Source: an uncultured Aquimarina sp. (lineage in GTDB: Bacteria > Bacteroidota > Bacteroidia > Flavobacteriales > Flavobacteriaceae). From it: a stretch of 64,000 nucleotides of DNA. Each line of letters starts with the position of its first letter. Within the stretch, counting starts at the first letter, position 1. Below the pieces are notes generated by a model. The model was not told the DNA's origin. It worked only from the letters and a program-made list of their open reading frames with translations, and made no database searches. This document shows positions 19,617 through 26,537 of the stretch, piece after piece. Location: positions 186,001 to 250,000 of the forward strand of contig NZ_CANLMP010000005.1 of the NCBI RefSeq assembly GCF_947492405.1, written 5' to 3'. Both the position numbers and the translations under genes were made by a program.

Positions 19617-20330
19617 TTATGTGATTTTTTTATTCCAAATCAGCTTATCCGAATCAAATAATTCTGATTTAATTGTTTTAACTTTTCCTTTTTCTTTAAG
19701 CAAATTAAGTGCTTGAATCAATTTTGGAGTATTGTCTTTATAATTATGGCTTAATAATTTAAATTCTTTTGTTGTTTCCATATAATACTGAAAGAACCAT
19801 AAGTCTAATACACCATAATACCCGTCAAATTTTAAATTTATATCTACAACTTGTCCTGTTTTAGAATTAGAAAAACATATATCTCCTCCGTGGAAATCAT
19901 ATCTCCAATTTTTTGATAATTTATTTTTATCAAGTTCTAATGTTTTCTTTATTTCTCGAAATGATTTTTTTGAATCTACAAAACTGTATTCATATTTTTC
20001 TTCGAATTCCTTTATGAGTTTTTCAGACGTTAACCTGTAATTTTTAATAGCTTCTTCTAATTCTTTAGAGTTTTTATCAACTTCTAAATCAGAAAACAAG
20101 CTATAGATATTATAAAATTTCAAATCTTTAAATTCTCCTTTGTGAATTTCAACATTGAGATTTTGATTAATATTTTTAATATACTTTTTTAAGTTTTTTA
20201 GAAACCGGAATTTAAATTTAGAATTATAATCTATTCTTATTCGGTCATTATTTTTCAACTCTTCTTTAATAACTTCTAGAGTAGGCAAATCACTAGTTTT
20301 ATCACAAAATATGTTTTTTAATTCTCTCAT
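19617..20330 (-). CDS. Hypothetical protein, Lys/Asn-rich
   Basis: A 237-aa cytosolic protein with no recognised domain. It is highly charged and helical in the first 140 residues (ELEEAIKNYRLTSEKLIKEFEEKYE), then has a GGDICFSNSKTGQVVDINL segment. The composition is more AT-driven than its neighbours (very high Lys, Asn, Phe), consistent with recent acquisition. The 5' region begins directly with a copy of palindromic repeat family A. Confidence 0.65.
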   Translation of the reverse strand: MRELKNIFCDKTSDLPTLEVIKEELKNNDRIRIDYNSKFKFRFLKNLKKYIKNINQNLNVEIHKGEFKDLKFYNIYSLFSDLEVDKNSKELEEAIKNYRLTSEKLIKEFEEKYEYSFVDSKKSFREIKKTLELDKNKLSKNWRYDFHGGDICFSNSKTGQVVDINLKFDGYYGVLDLWFFQYYMETTKEFKLLSHNYKDNTPKLIQALNLLKEKGKVKTIKSELFDSDKLIWNKKIT

Positions 20331-20344
20331 TTTAGAAATTATAC

Positions 20345-20460
20345 ATAATGTTTAATATGTGTGTCATAACAGAGTAGAATGTTACCCTGTTTTCGACAAA
20401 AACTGTGCAGTGATTGCTAGTTTTCACTTTCAACAAGCATTGCGCCTTATCAAAAATACT
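20345..20460. repeat. Palindromic intergenic repeat family A, copy 1 (truncated)
   Basis: About 115 bp closely matching 29588-29700. Shared blocks are GTTTAATATRTGTGTC, AATGTTACC, TTTTCGA and AAGCATTGCGCCTTA followed by TCAAAAATAC or CCAAAAATAC. The right inverted arm seen in the other copy is missing here. In its place is a short palindrome, CTGCCTGAGGCAG (20484-20496). It starts 15 bp upstream of a minus-strand start codon, the same position as the other copy. Confidence 0.8.
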
Positions 20461-20653
20461 AGAATATATTGTACGACAATAGATCTGCCTGAGGCAGACG
20501 GGCTATTCGCACGGTATTTTCTTTTTTTTGTTCATTCTTCGGAGAGCTGGTACAACTTTTCTCCATTATCATTCCGAAAAATTACTCAATCCGACGGGCG
20601 TGTAGAAATTAGATCGGGATCTTACCGTCTCATCAAGTGAATTAAATTCAACT

Positions 20654-20776
20654 TTGAGTATTTTTTACTCAATTTTGAGTGTTTTTCATTCGATTTTGAA
20701 TGTTTTTTGCTCAAACTTGAGTGTTTTTTACTCAAAACCGAATCTTTTTTATTCGAGTGCAAGTGAATTATATTCA
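20654..20776. repeat. 21-bp-periodic array of T-tract palindromes
   Basis: Five clear units and one decayed unit, each an imperfect palindrome of the form TTGAGTG-TTTTT-ACTCAA. Starts are at about 20654, 20675, 20696, 20717 and 20738, then 20760, a constant 21-bp step (two helical turns). Each centre is a run of five or six T. It lies between a terminator (20783-20816) and the gene starting at 20330, outside any plausible ORF. Confidence 0.8.
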
Positions 20777-20782
20777 TAAAAA

Positions 20783-20816
20783 AACCAAAAAGACTCAATA
20801 AAGAATCTTTTTGGTT
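20783..20816 (-). terminator. Rho-independent terminator
   Basis: An 11-bp stem (AACCAAAAAGA/TCTTTTTGGTT) with a 12-nt loop. On the minus strand it is followed by a run of T (complement of 20777-20784). It lies about 180 bp after the stop of the 148-aa lipoprotein gene, which it probably terminates. Confidence 0.75.
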
Positions 20817-20866
20817 ACTATCGCAGTATTTTCTTCTATTAAACAGTTTATTTTTTAGAAAGCCAC

Positions 20867-20910
20867 ATTGCAGCTACTAGTTTGTAACACAAACCTATAC
20901 TAGACAACAT
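20867..20910. repeat. Repeat family B, copy 2 (5' block only)
   Basis: GCAGCTACTAGTTTGTAACA followed by CAAACCTATACTAGACAACAT matches the 5' block of repeat family B. The 3' block (TTGTCCG ... CGGAGACTAGCGG) is absent in this copy. Confidence 0.65.
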
Positions 20911-20998
20911 AAAAACAATCCTGTCAAACAAGATTCATTACTCTTTTATCTACTTTCTTATAGTATCCCAAGAGTAACAGACTAACCTTATTTTTATT

Positions 20999-21445
20999 TT
21001 AAAAAGTAAGTTCTAAATCTCCAGAATCCAGACTGATATGACAACAATCGGTACTAACGGTATAAGTACTGCTAATAACTTCCTGGTTATTGATGAACCC
21101 TTTAAATCGAATTTGTCGTTCTTGGTTTACACCTAGACTATTGTCATTTACTAAGGGGTATTGTCCTAGTTGTGTTGATGACACGATCTCAGATGAAGAA
21201 AGTGATATCGTCATGTCTGTCCCATTTTGGATATTGATTACTTCAAAAGAATCTAAAGCAACAGGATTTTGATTTTGATCTTTTACGGATACTATAATGT
21301 TTCTAAATTCTAAAGTACAGACTGTATTTTCACAATCTGAATTAGAATCATCATCATTTTCATTATCGTTATCATTACAAGATATTTGAGCCATTGTTAA
21401 AAGTAGCAATAGTACCGCTACAAGTGGTTTGAGTGATGAAGTCAT
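20999..21445 (-). CDS. Small lipoprotein of unknown function
   Basis: A 148-aa lipoprotein. The lipobox is QISC (Cys23), followed by an Asp/Asn-rich spacer (NDNDNENDDDSNSD) and a compact Cys-containing beta-rich domain (CENTVCTLEFRNIIVSV ... DCCHISL). The paired Cys residues suggest disulfides. The function is not recognisable. It is monocistronic between two repeat-containing gaps. Confidence 0.75.
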   Translation of the reverse strand: MTSSLKPLVAVLLLLLTMAQISCNDNDNENDDDSNSDCENTVCTLEFRNIIVSVKDQNQNPVALDSFEVINIQNGTDMTISLSSSEIVSSTQLGQYPLVNDNSLGVNQERQIRFKGFINNQEVISSTYTVSTDCCHISLDSGDLELTF

Positions 21446-21594
21446 GATTTTATAGATTTTATATTATTAAGATGTAAAAAAAGCTGTATGGTTGCGTTAA
21501 AATTGCTAAAAGCAGCCATGTTTTTTCATGCGCTCTCTTTCAATAAGATCTCTTAGAGATGGTAATTATTCGTTTTCATTCTTTACCTGCTAAC

Positions 21595-21728
21595 GCTAGT
21601 TTACAACTAGTCTAACTTGCAATTTTAGACACATAAATTTATAAAAAAATCTTATAAATCTTTTACATATTTTGTTCGGTATCGCCACTAGTCATATTTG
21701 TCCGTTTCGGGCGGAGACTAGCGGTAAC
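21595..21728. repeat. Repeat family B, copy 3 (both blocks)
   Basis: The 5' block GCTAGTTTACAACTAG ... TTTTAGACACATAA (21595-21635) and the 3' block CGCCACTAGTCATATTTGTCCG ... GGGCGGAGACTAGCGGTAAC (21683-21727). The 3' block can fold as CTAGT/ACTAG with an inner TCCG/CGGA stem. It ends 4 bp before the stop codon of the hydrolase gene. Confidence 0.8.
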
Positions 21729-21731
21729 ATA

Positions 21732-22778
21732 TTATCTTTTATGTAACCAATCTTCAATAGCATCAAGAAAACCATCGCATCTTTTGTAAGGTAGTTTGTT
21801 GTCTTGGAACTCATAAAACCCTCCAGTCTGGCATTCGAAAATATTATGATTACAATTTGGGAATGATTTTATGATCAAGTCTGTATTTTTTCCCATTGTG
21901 TTTTCATATAATAATTTGGTTTTTTTCCAATCTACATTCATATCAGTTTCTCCAAATAATGCTAGAACCGGAATTTTTACATTCGATAAGATCTCATCAA
22001 AATCTTGGATATAAACTGGCAAACCTGTTTCTTCATCGAGCTCTTCTTTCATAAGAAGTACTTGAAAACCAACATATGCCTCTTTATTCATCTCTCCCAT
22101 ATTCTCTTGAACAAATCGTAACCAAAACGCATTGTTTTGGAGTTCTTGGGTAGCATTCATATAGGTTTCGAAACTTCCGCCAGAGTGAGCTATTTTGATT
22201 CCTTTTAACCATTGATCAACAATTACAGTAATGGAATCTTTAGGCAGTCCTTCAATTCTTAAATTTTCTCTTAGAAGGTAGCCAAAGTTTTCTTTATCAT
22301 CTACACCACTTACCGAAATCCAAAATGCAATATCTTTGTATTCGTTTATGATAATTGGATTTATCCAACCTGCCCTGCTACCTCCATATAAACCAATATT
22401 ATTAGCTCCTGATATTTGCTTTTCTTTAAGCATATGGATAGCTGCAATAGCTTCGGATGCGCTGTTATAAACGGATTGATTATAATTGAAGGTGCCACCA
22501 CTTTTTCCACATCCCATCTTATCCCACATATACGTGGCATATCCAGTTTTTACGATTGTTTCTCTTATATCCAAATACCATTCTTGCGCAACGGCATTCG
22601 TTTTTCCTGATCCATGAATGATTAACACTATTCCCTTAGGTTTTTGATCTTTCGGAAGATTTAATACACCGTTTAAGGTTACCCCCTCAAACTTAAAATC
22701 TAAAATTTGTTTTTTGCTTTGTGCAGGCGAACTGATCACAATCAGGAACAGAATTGTTATGATGACTATTTTTCTCAT
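21732..22778 (-). CDS. Secreted alpha/beta hydrolase
   Basis: A 348-aa protein from the ATG at 22778. A longer frame begins at TTG 21 bp upstream, but the ATG gives a cleaner signal peptide (RKIVIITILFLIVISSPAQ). The alpha/beta-hydrolase fold shows the oxyanion HGSG (55-58), nucleophile Ser134 in GGSRAG, the acid in LFGETDMNVDW and the base His in NCNHNIF. It resembles the dipeptidyl-peptidase/acyl-hydrolase 'alpha/beta hydrolase family protein' group. The substrate is unknown; the protein is exported to the periplasm. Confidence 0.88.
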   Translation of the reverse strand: MRKIVIITILFLIVISSPAQSKKQILDFKFEGVTLNGVLNLPKDQKPKGIVLIIHGSGKTNAVAQEWYLDIRETIVKTGYATYMWDKMGCGKSGGTFNYNQSVYNSASEAIAAIHMLKEKQISGANNIGLYGGSRAGWINPIIINEYKDIAFWISVSGVDDKENFGYLLRENLRIEGLPKDSITVIVDQWLKGIKIAHSGGSFETYMNATQELQNNAFWLRFVQENMGEMNKEAYVGFQVLLMKEELDEETGLPVYIQDFDEILSNVKIPVLALFGETDMNVDWKKTKLLYENTMGKNTDLIIKSFPNCNHNIFECQTGGFYEFQDNKLPYKRCDGFLDAIEDWLHKR

Positions 22779-22904
22779 TTTTCTAGTAACACTTTTCAAT
22801 TTGCCTCCAATCTTTAGATATAACTAATGATTTAACCTTTAGAAGGTTTCCTAAGTAAGGATACCTATATTTTAATAATGTTACAGTTATGGAAAGAATT
22901 ACCT

Positions 22905-23009
22905 ATAACTGTCGCTGGTTTGCAACTATTGTGTGTCATAAACCTATGTTAGACATCGAATTCGCTACTAGCCGCACTTGTCCGCCTCGGGCATAGACTA
23001 GCGGTAACA
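22905..23009. repeat. Repeat family B, copy 4 (best preserved)
   Basis: CTGTCGCTGGTTTGCAACTA, then GTGTGTCATAAACCTATGTTAGACATC, then CTACTAGCCGCACTTGTCCG and GGGCATAGACTAGCGGTAAC. The 5' and 3' blocks are nearly contiguous here, which makes it the reference copy. It lies between the hydrolase start and the OMP stop. Confidence 0.82.
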
Positions 23010-23022
23010 GGGGTATCAAGTT

Positions 23023-23586
23023 TCAGAAAATAAAATAACCAATTGATAACTGAAATACTCCATTTTTATTTTTACCTGAAATACCATCTATATTATTGAT
23101 ATCAGTTAGTCCAAGATTATATCTTGCGCTAAAATAGAGCCCGTTATCAAGTTTATAACCTAAACCAAAATTCACTCCAAAATCTGTTGTTTTAAATAGA
23201 TCTTTATTCGTATTGGTACCTCCTTTAGTAGAAAGTAAAAAACCAATTTGAGGTCCTGCTTCTAGACTCAATCCTTTGGTCACATAGTACTTTGCAATTA
23301 ATGGAACATTCAAATAGTTGAGTGCTATAATACCCTCAGAATCCACATCTGAACCATATCCTTGTCCGGAATACATTAATTCTGGTTGCAAAGATAATTT
23401 GTCTGAAATTTTAATTTCAGCCATAACTCCCAGATTAAAATCTGTTGTCCAGCCAATTTCAGCGTTATTCCCTTCTGTAAGTGTTGCGAAATTAAGACCT
23501 CCTTTTACTCCTAAGTTAAAGTCTTGTGCATTAACATTCAATAATCCTAAAACTGTTAAAACAGTTATTAATACTACTTTTTTCAT
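23023..23586 (-). CDS. Outer-membrane beta-barrel protein (PorT/OMP_b-brl_2 type)
   Basis: A 187-aa protein with a signal peptide (cleavage after LNVNA, before QDF). The remainder is alternating amphipathic strands typical of a small eight-strand barrel: DFNLGVKGGLNFATL, LSLQPELMYSGQGYG, GLSLEAGPQIGFLL, LGYKLDNGLYFSARYNLGL, ending in the aromatic FQLSIGYFIF. Such barrels are abundant in this phylum; the specific role is unknown. Confidence 0.9.
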   Translation of the reverse strand: MKKVVLITVLTVLGLLNVNAQDFNLGVKGGLNFATLTEGNNAEIGWTTDFNLGVMAEIKISDKLSLQPELMYSGQGYGSDVDSEGIIALNYLNVPLIAKYYVTKGLSLEAGPQIGFLLSTKGGTNTNKDLFKTTDFGVNFGLGYKLDNGLYFSARYNLGLTDINNIDGISGKNKNGVFQLSIGYFIF

Positions 23587-23901
23587 GAATTTATGTTTTT
23601 TGATTTATTCGTGTAAAAGTAGATTTCGAAAGAAAACAAAAAGTTAATTTTGAGATAGAGAAGTATTGAAACGAAGAAATTTTACGAATCAGGACGTTTT
23701 TTAAGCTTTCTAAAGGCACCTGCTGTAGTTAGTTTTTACCTTAAATCCGTATGTCTAAGTTAAAAAACAACCATAATACTCATAAGTCTATGGCTGTTAT
23801 ATATGTTATATATTCTTAGTCGAAGTCGCCACTAGTGACACTTGTCCGTCTCAGGCGGAGACTAGAGGTAGCGGGGCTGAGGGAATTGTTTTTTGTAATC
23901 T
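23587..23901. repeat. Intergenic region with repeat family B, copy 5
   Basis: The 3' block is clear at 23820-23873 (CGAAGTCGCCACTAGTGACA, CTTGTCCG, AGGCGGAGACTAGAGGTAGC). A decayed 5' block begins near 23719 (GCTGTAGTTAGTTTTTACC ... CCGTATGTCTAAG). The rest is AT-rich and contains the promoter region of the barrel gene near 23600-23650. Confidence 0.7.
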
Positions 23902-24411
23902 TTAATTTTTGCTAATTACCAAGAATTCTAGTTCTTTAAAAGGTAAATCAACAAAAGTATCTTTCTGCCCCTTATTCTTAATATTGTAGCTATTGATCAC
24001 ATTAGTATTGTTCAGTTTTTTGTCCGAAAAAATATTTTTTGCTTTTTCTAAATTTAAATTTGAAGGTAATTGAATTTCAATCTCTCCTTTTTCAAATTTT
24101 ATATCCGTAAAATATAAGTTTTTTTCTTGACCACAGTTACAGGAAATTTTCATTGTATCTAATTCTTTAATAAATATGAACTGCTTTTCAAAATAGTTTT
24201 TACCAATATTCGCCCATCTTCTTTTTAAAACAATTAATTGATTACTGTTATAAACTTCTTGATTATGGGAAGATTCGACCAACTTTATTCCATTTTCAAG
24301 GAAACTAAAAGCTATTACATCATTTTTTTTTAAGTCAAAAATAGTTTGATTTTGAGCACCACAAGATGTGAAAGCAAAATAGAAGCATAAACGGAAAATT
24401 ATTTTGCTCAT
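23902..24411 (-). CDS. Exported lipoprotein, candidate immunity protein (CNCGQE family)
   Basis: A 169-aa lipoprotein (signal ending FTSC, Cys17, then GAQ). It is clearly paralogous to the 191-aa protein at 25960-26535. Shared features are NQEVYN..., a YFEKQFIFIKELDTM segment, the exact motif SCNCGQE, then YFTDIKFEKGEIEIQL and a PFKELEF end. It is the distal gene of a four-gene series of small exported proteins downstream of an Hcp-fused effector. It overlaps the upstream gene by 4 bp (ATGA). The immunity role is inferred from position, size and localisation. Confidence 0.72.
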   Translation of the reverse strand: MSKIIFRLCFYFAFTSCGAQNQTIFDLKKNDVIAFSFLENGIKLVESSHNQEVYNSNQLIVLKRRWANIGKNYFEKQFIFIKELDTMKISCNCGQEKNLYFTDIKFEKGEIEIQLPSNLNLEKAKNIFSDKKLNNTNVINSYNIKNKGQKDTFVDLPFKELEFLVISKN

Positions 24412-24932
24412 TTTTTAGGTTTATATTCAACACCCACAGTACTTAGATTAATTACATTGTATTCTTTCAGTAAAATTTGTTCCAAATCAACGAGTTCATA
24501 ATCTCCAAGTTTTTCAACCTTATTCTTTTTTAGAACCCCCAGTAAGTATTCTAGCTTGATTGATTTAAAGTTATTTTTGTTAAACTCTTTACCGCCAACT
24601 CCTAGATAATGATCTCCATTTTTAAATGGTAGGATGTCAAAATAAAGATTTTTATATTTTGGTAATATCATTTCAATATTCAAAGAGTCATTGCTTTTTG
24701 ATTTTATTTCGATTTGAAATTTAGAAGCTGGCAAATCTCCACTAAATGATGTGTAAATAAAAAAAACATTCTTATAAAAAAACAACTGACAACTTTTGCA
24801 TTTAATTTCTTCTATTTCTGAATCCATTTTAATAGCAACAAAAGTACTCTCTTTATCAAATTCTTTAACATCTTGAGCCTTGCAGTTTACTAATAAAAGT
24901 GAAATGATAAAAGTTAGAATAGTATGCTTCAT
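24408..24932 (-). CDS. Exported lipoprotein, candidate immunity protein
   Basis: A 174-aa lipoprotein (LLVNC, Cys17, then KAQ). It is not obviously a paralogue of its neighbours except for the same type of signal and size. It contains an internal CKSCQLFFY motif. It starts 8 bp after the end of an orphan effector C-terminal fragment (24941-25137) and is coupled by ATGA overlap to the next small lipoprotein. Position suggests it was the partner of the effector tip represented by that fragment. Confidence 0.65.
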   Translation of the reverse strand: MKHTILTFIISLLLVNCKAQDVKEFDKESTFVAIKMDSEIEEIKCKSCQLFFYKNVFFIYTSFSGDLPASKFQIEIKSKSNDSLNIEMILPKYKNLYFDILPFKNGDHYLGVGGKEFNKNNFKSIKLEYLLGVLKKNKVEKLGDYELVDLEQILLKEYNVINLSTVGVEYKPKK

Positions 24933-24940
24933 CTTTCTGT

Positions 24941-25137
24941 TTATTTAATTCCTTTAATACCTCTTTCAAGAGATTCTCTTACTATTCCAAATAGTTTTTT
25001 GGTTTCTATATTAGAATAGTTGTCTCCTGAACTTTGAAGTTTTGCTATATGAAAATGTCCGGTTGGTAAAGTAGGCTTATTGTCTTTTCTAAGTTTAGCT
25101 ACACGATAGAATATTTCATTGGATAAATAATCTTGAA
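24941..25137 (-). pseudogene. Orphan C-terminal fragment of Pcp-like effector domain (tip 2)
   Basis: The frame reads DYLSNEIFYRVAKLRK, then DNKPTLPTGHFHIAKLQ and ends GIKGIK with a stop. This matches the last 65 residues of the 683-aa effector (DYLSNEIFYRVAKLRK, then TGHFHIEKLQ, then EGIKFI). There is no start codon; the homology begins within a few bases of the stop of the preceding small gene. It is either a remnant of a displaced effector tip or a recombination donor. It ends 8 bp before the next lipoprotein gene. Confidence 0.88.
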
Positions 25138-25683
25138 TTAGTTCTTAACTTTGATAAGATCTGGGTTTTTAGGATCAGTTATTTTGTAAGTCCCTTTTTT
25201 GAAAGGGATAGAAATTACAACATCACTCCCGCCGTCAAAAAGTCCCTTGCTATTATATAATTTCAAGGTAATTTTCATTAATCTTTTTTTATATTTAAAC
25301 ATAACAATTACATCATTATATGGCTTTTTTTCTTCGGTGCCTACCCTATGTAATGCAGAATAATAAGAAATTTTAATGACATCGTTTTTTTTATGTAAGA
25401 TATCAATTGGTAGTATAGAATCTTTCTTCATGATTTCTTTAAAATCATCATTTTCTTTATTTTTTATAAGTTCATAGCTATAACCCTGTAGATACATTTC
25501 TACTTCATGCTCGTTGTCTAGAGAAATGAACTTAGTATTAACTTTTTTAAATTGAATCTTATCTTTATCACAGTTAAGAAAATGTAATTTTAAATTAACA
25601 GATCGTTCCTCTCCTGTAGGTTGTGAAAATATACTAGATACAAAACAGAAACATAAACAGAAAATTATGAGATATCCTTTCAT
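25138..25683 (-). CDS. Exported protein, candidate immunity protein
   Basis: A 181-aa protein with a classical signal peptide (LCFCFVSSIFSQ). The mature part is beta-rich and basic and ends with SIPFKKGTYKITDP, which loosely matches the SFQKGHYELQF segment of the 191-aa neighbour, so a distant relation is possible. The start codon overlaps the stop of an orphan effector fragment (ATGA, 25680-25683). Effector-tip-then-immunity coupling is therefore preserved although the tip has lost its front part. Confidence 0.65.
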   Translation of the reverse strand: MKGYLIIFCLCFCFVSSIFSQPTGEERSVNLKLHFLNCDKDKIQFKKVNTKFISLDNEHEVEMYLQGYSYELIKNKENDDFKEIMKKDSILPIDILHKKNDVIKISYYSALHRVGTEEKKPYNDVIVMFKYKKRLMKITLKLYNSKGLFDGGSDVVISIPFKKGTYKITDPKNPDLIKVKN

Positions 25684-25931
25684 ATGGCAATTCTTTTGAT
25701 AATTTCTATGGTTACATTTTTAATTATTTCTGATTTTGAAATACTTTTGAGATCTTTAATATGAAAATGACCAACAGGTTTCGAATTACCTTTAAGATCT
25801 CTAAATTTCGTAGTTCTATACATTACTTCATTTGAAAGATAATTACTCCCAGAACCCATATTTTTTGTAGAGTTTTGATCATATTCTATTACCTGATCAA
25901 AAATTTGTGTTTTTACTTTATTTGTACCAAA
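25680..25931 (-). pseudogene. Orphan C-terminal fragment of Pcp-like effector domain (tip 1)
   Basis: The frame is open from 25931 and reads ... NMGSGSNYLSNEVMYRTTKF, then KPVGHFHIKDL, ending ... IIKRIAI and TGA. It aligns with GSGGDYLSNEIFYRVAKL and PTGHFHIEKL of the full effector but is clearly diverged (about half identical by eye). It is therefore not a recent copy. It lacks the whole Hcp and front half. Its TGA overlaps the ATG of the next small exported protein. Confidence 0.88.
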
Positions 25932-25959
25932 TTATAGTTTCAAAATGTTTTTGTTATTA

Positions 25960-26535
25960 CTAGTTTATTTGTTTTAGGGTTACTCCATTGTCGTTTAAAG
26001 ATATCTCGTAAAAGTCTAATTTTTTGAATGGGGCTTGTTTAATTACTGTACTATTTCCTTCTCTTATATAGGCGTTTTTTAAAATTAACTTATTAAGATT
26101 TTTATCCGCTAATTCAGAACCTTTAATAGTAAGTTTTGGTTGTTCAAATTGTAATTCATAATGTCCTTTTTGAAATGAAATATCTTTAAAGTAAAAATTA
26201 GCCTCTTGACCACAATTACAAGAAATAGCCATTGTATCTTGATTTCTAATGAATAAATATTTTTTGTCGAAATAACGTGATCCATATCCCTGCCATTCTT
26301 GAGTAATAATTATAGTTTTTTGTTTATTGTAAACTTCTTTATTTTCTGAGGATTCTATTTCCTTTTTAAATGTGCCGTCTTCGTTATATACTTTTGTATA
26401 GAATTTTGCTAACTCAACTTTATAGTTAAATTCAAAAACTATTAAATCTTTGCTGTCTAAATCAATAACCGTTGATTGTGCCTTGCAACTACTAGTTATT
26501 AAGAGAATTAAACAATAAATAATTATCCTTTTCAT
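25960..26535 (-). CDS. Exported lipoprotein, candidate immunity protein of the Hcp-Pcp effector (CNCGQE family)
   Basis: A 191-aa lipoprotein (ITSSC, Cys17, then KAQS). It shares NKEVYN, RYFDKKYLFIRNQDTM, the motif SCNCGQE, YFKDISFQKGHYELQF and PFKKLDFYEIS with the 169-aa protein at 23902-24411. Its start lies 2 bp after the effector stop, so the two are translated together. This tight coupling and the envelope location make it the best candidate for cognate immunity, protecting the periplasm from incoming sister effector (inference). The conserved Cys pair may bind metal or form a disulfide. Confidence 0.75.
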   Translation of the reverse strand: MKRIIIYCLILLITSSCKAQSTVIDLDSKDLIVFEFNYKVELAKFYTKVYNEDGTFKKEIESSENKEVYNKQKTIIITQEWQGYGSRYFDKKYLFIRNQDTMAISCNCGQEANFYFKDISFQKGHYELQFEQPKLTIKGSELADKNLNKLILKNAYIREGNSTVIKQAPFKKLDFYEISLNDNGVTLKQIN

Positions 26536-26537
26536 AA

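Noticed and set aside
20359..20640. 93-codon plus-strand ORF
   Set aside because: It runs through repeat family A and palindromic sequence, on the strand opposite to all neighbours, and its product has no domain-like character.
20654..20776. CRISPR array
   Set aside because: The 21-bp units have no unique spacers between them and no cas genes are near; it is a tandem palindrome array.
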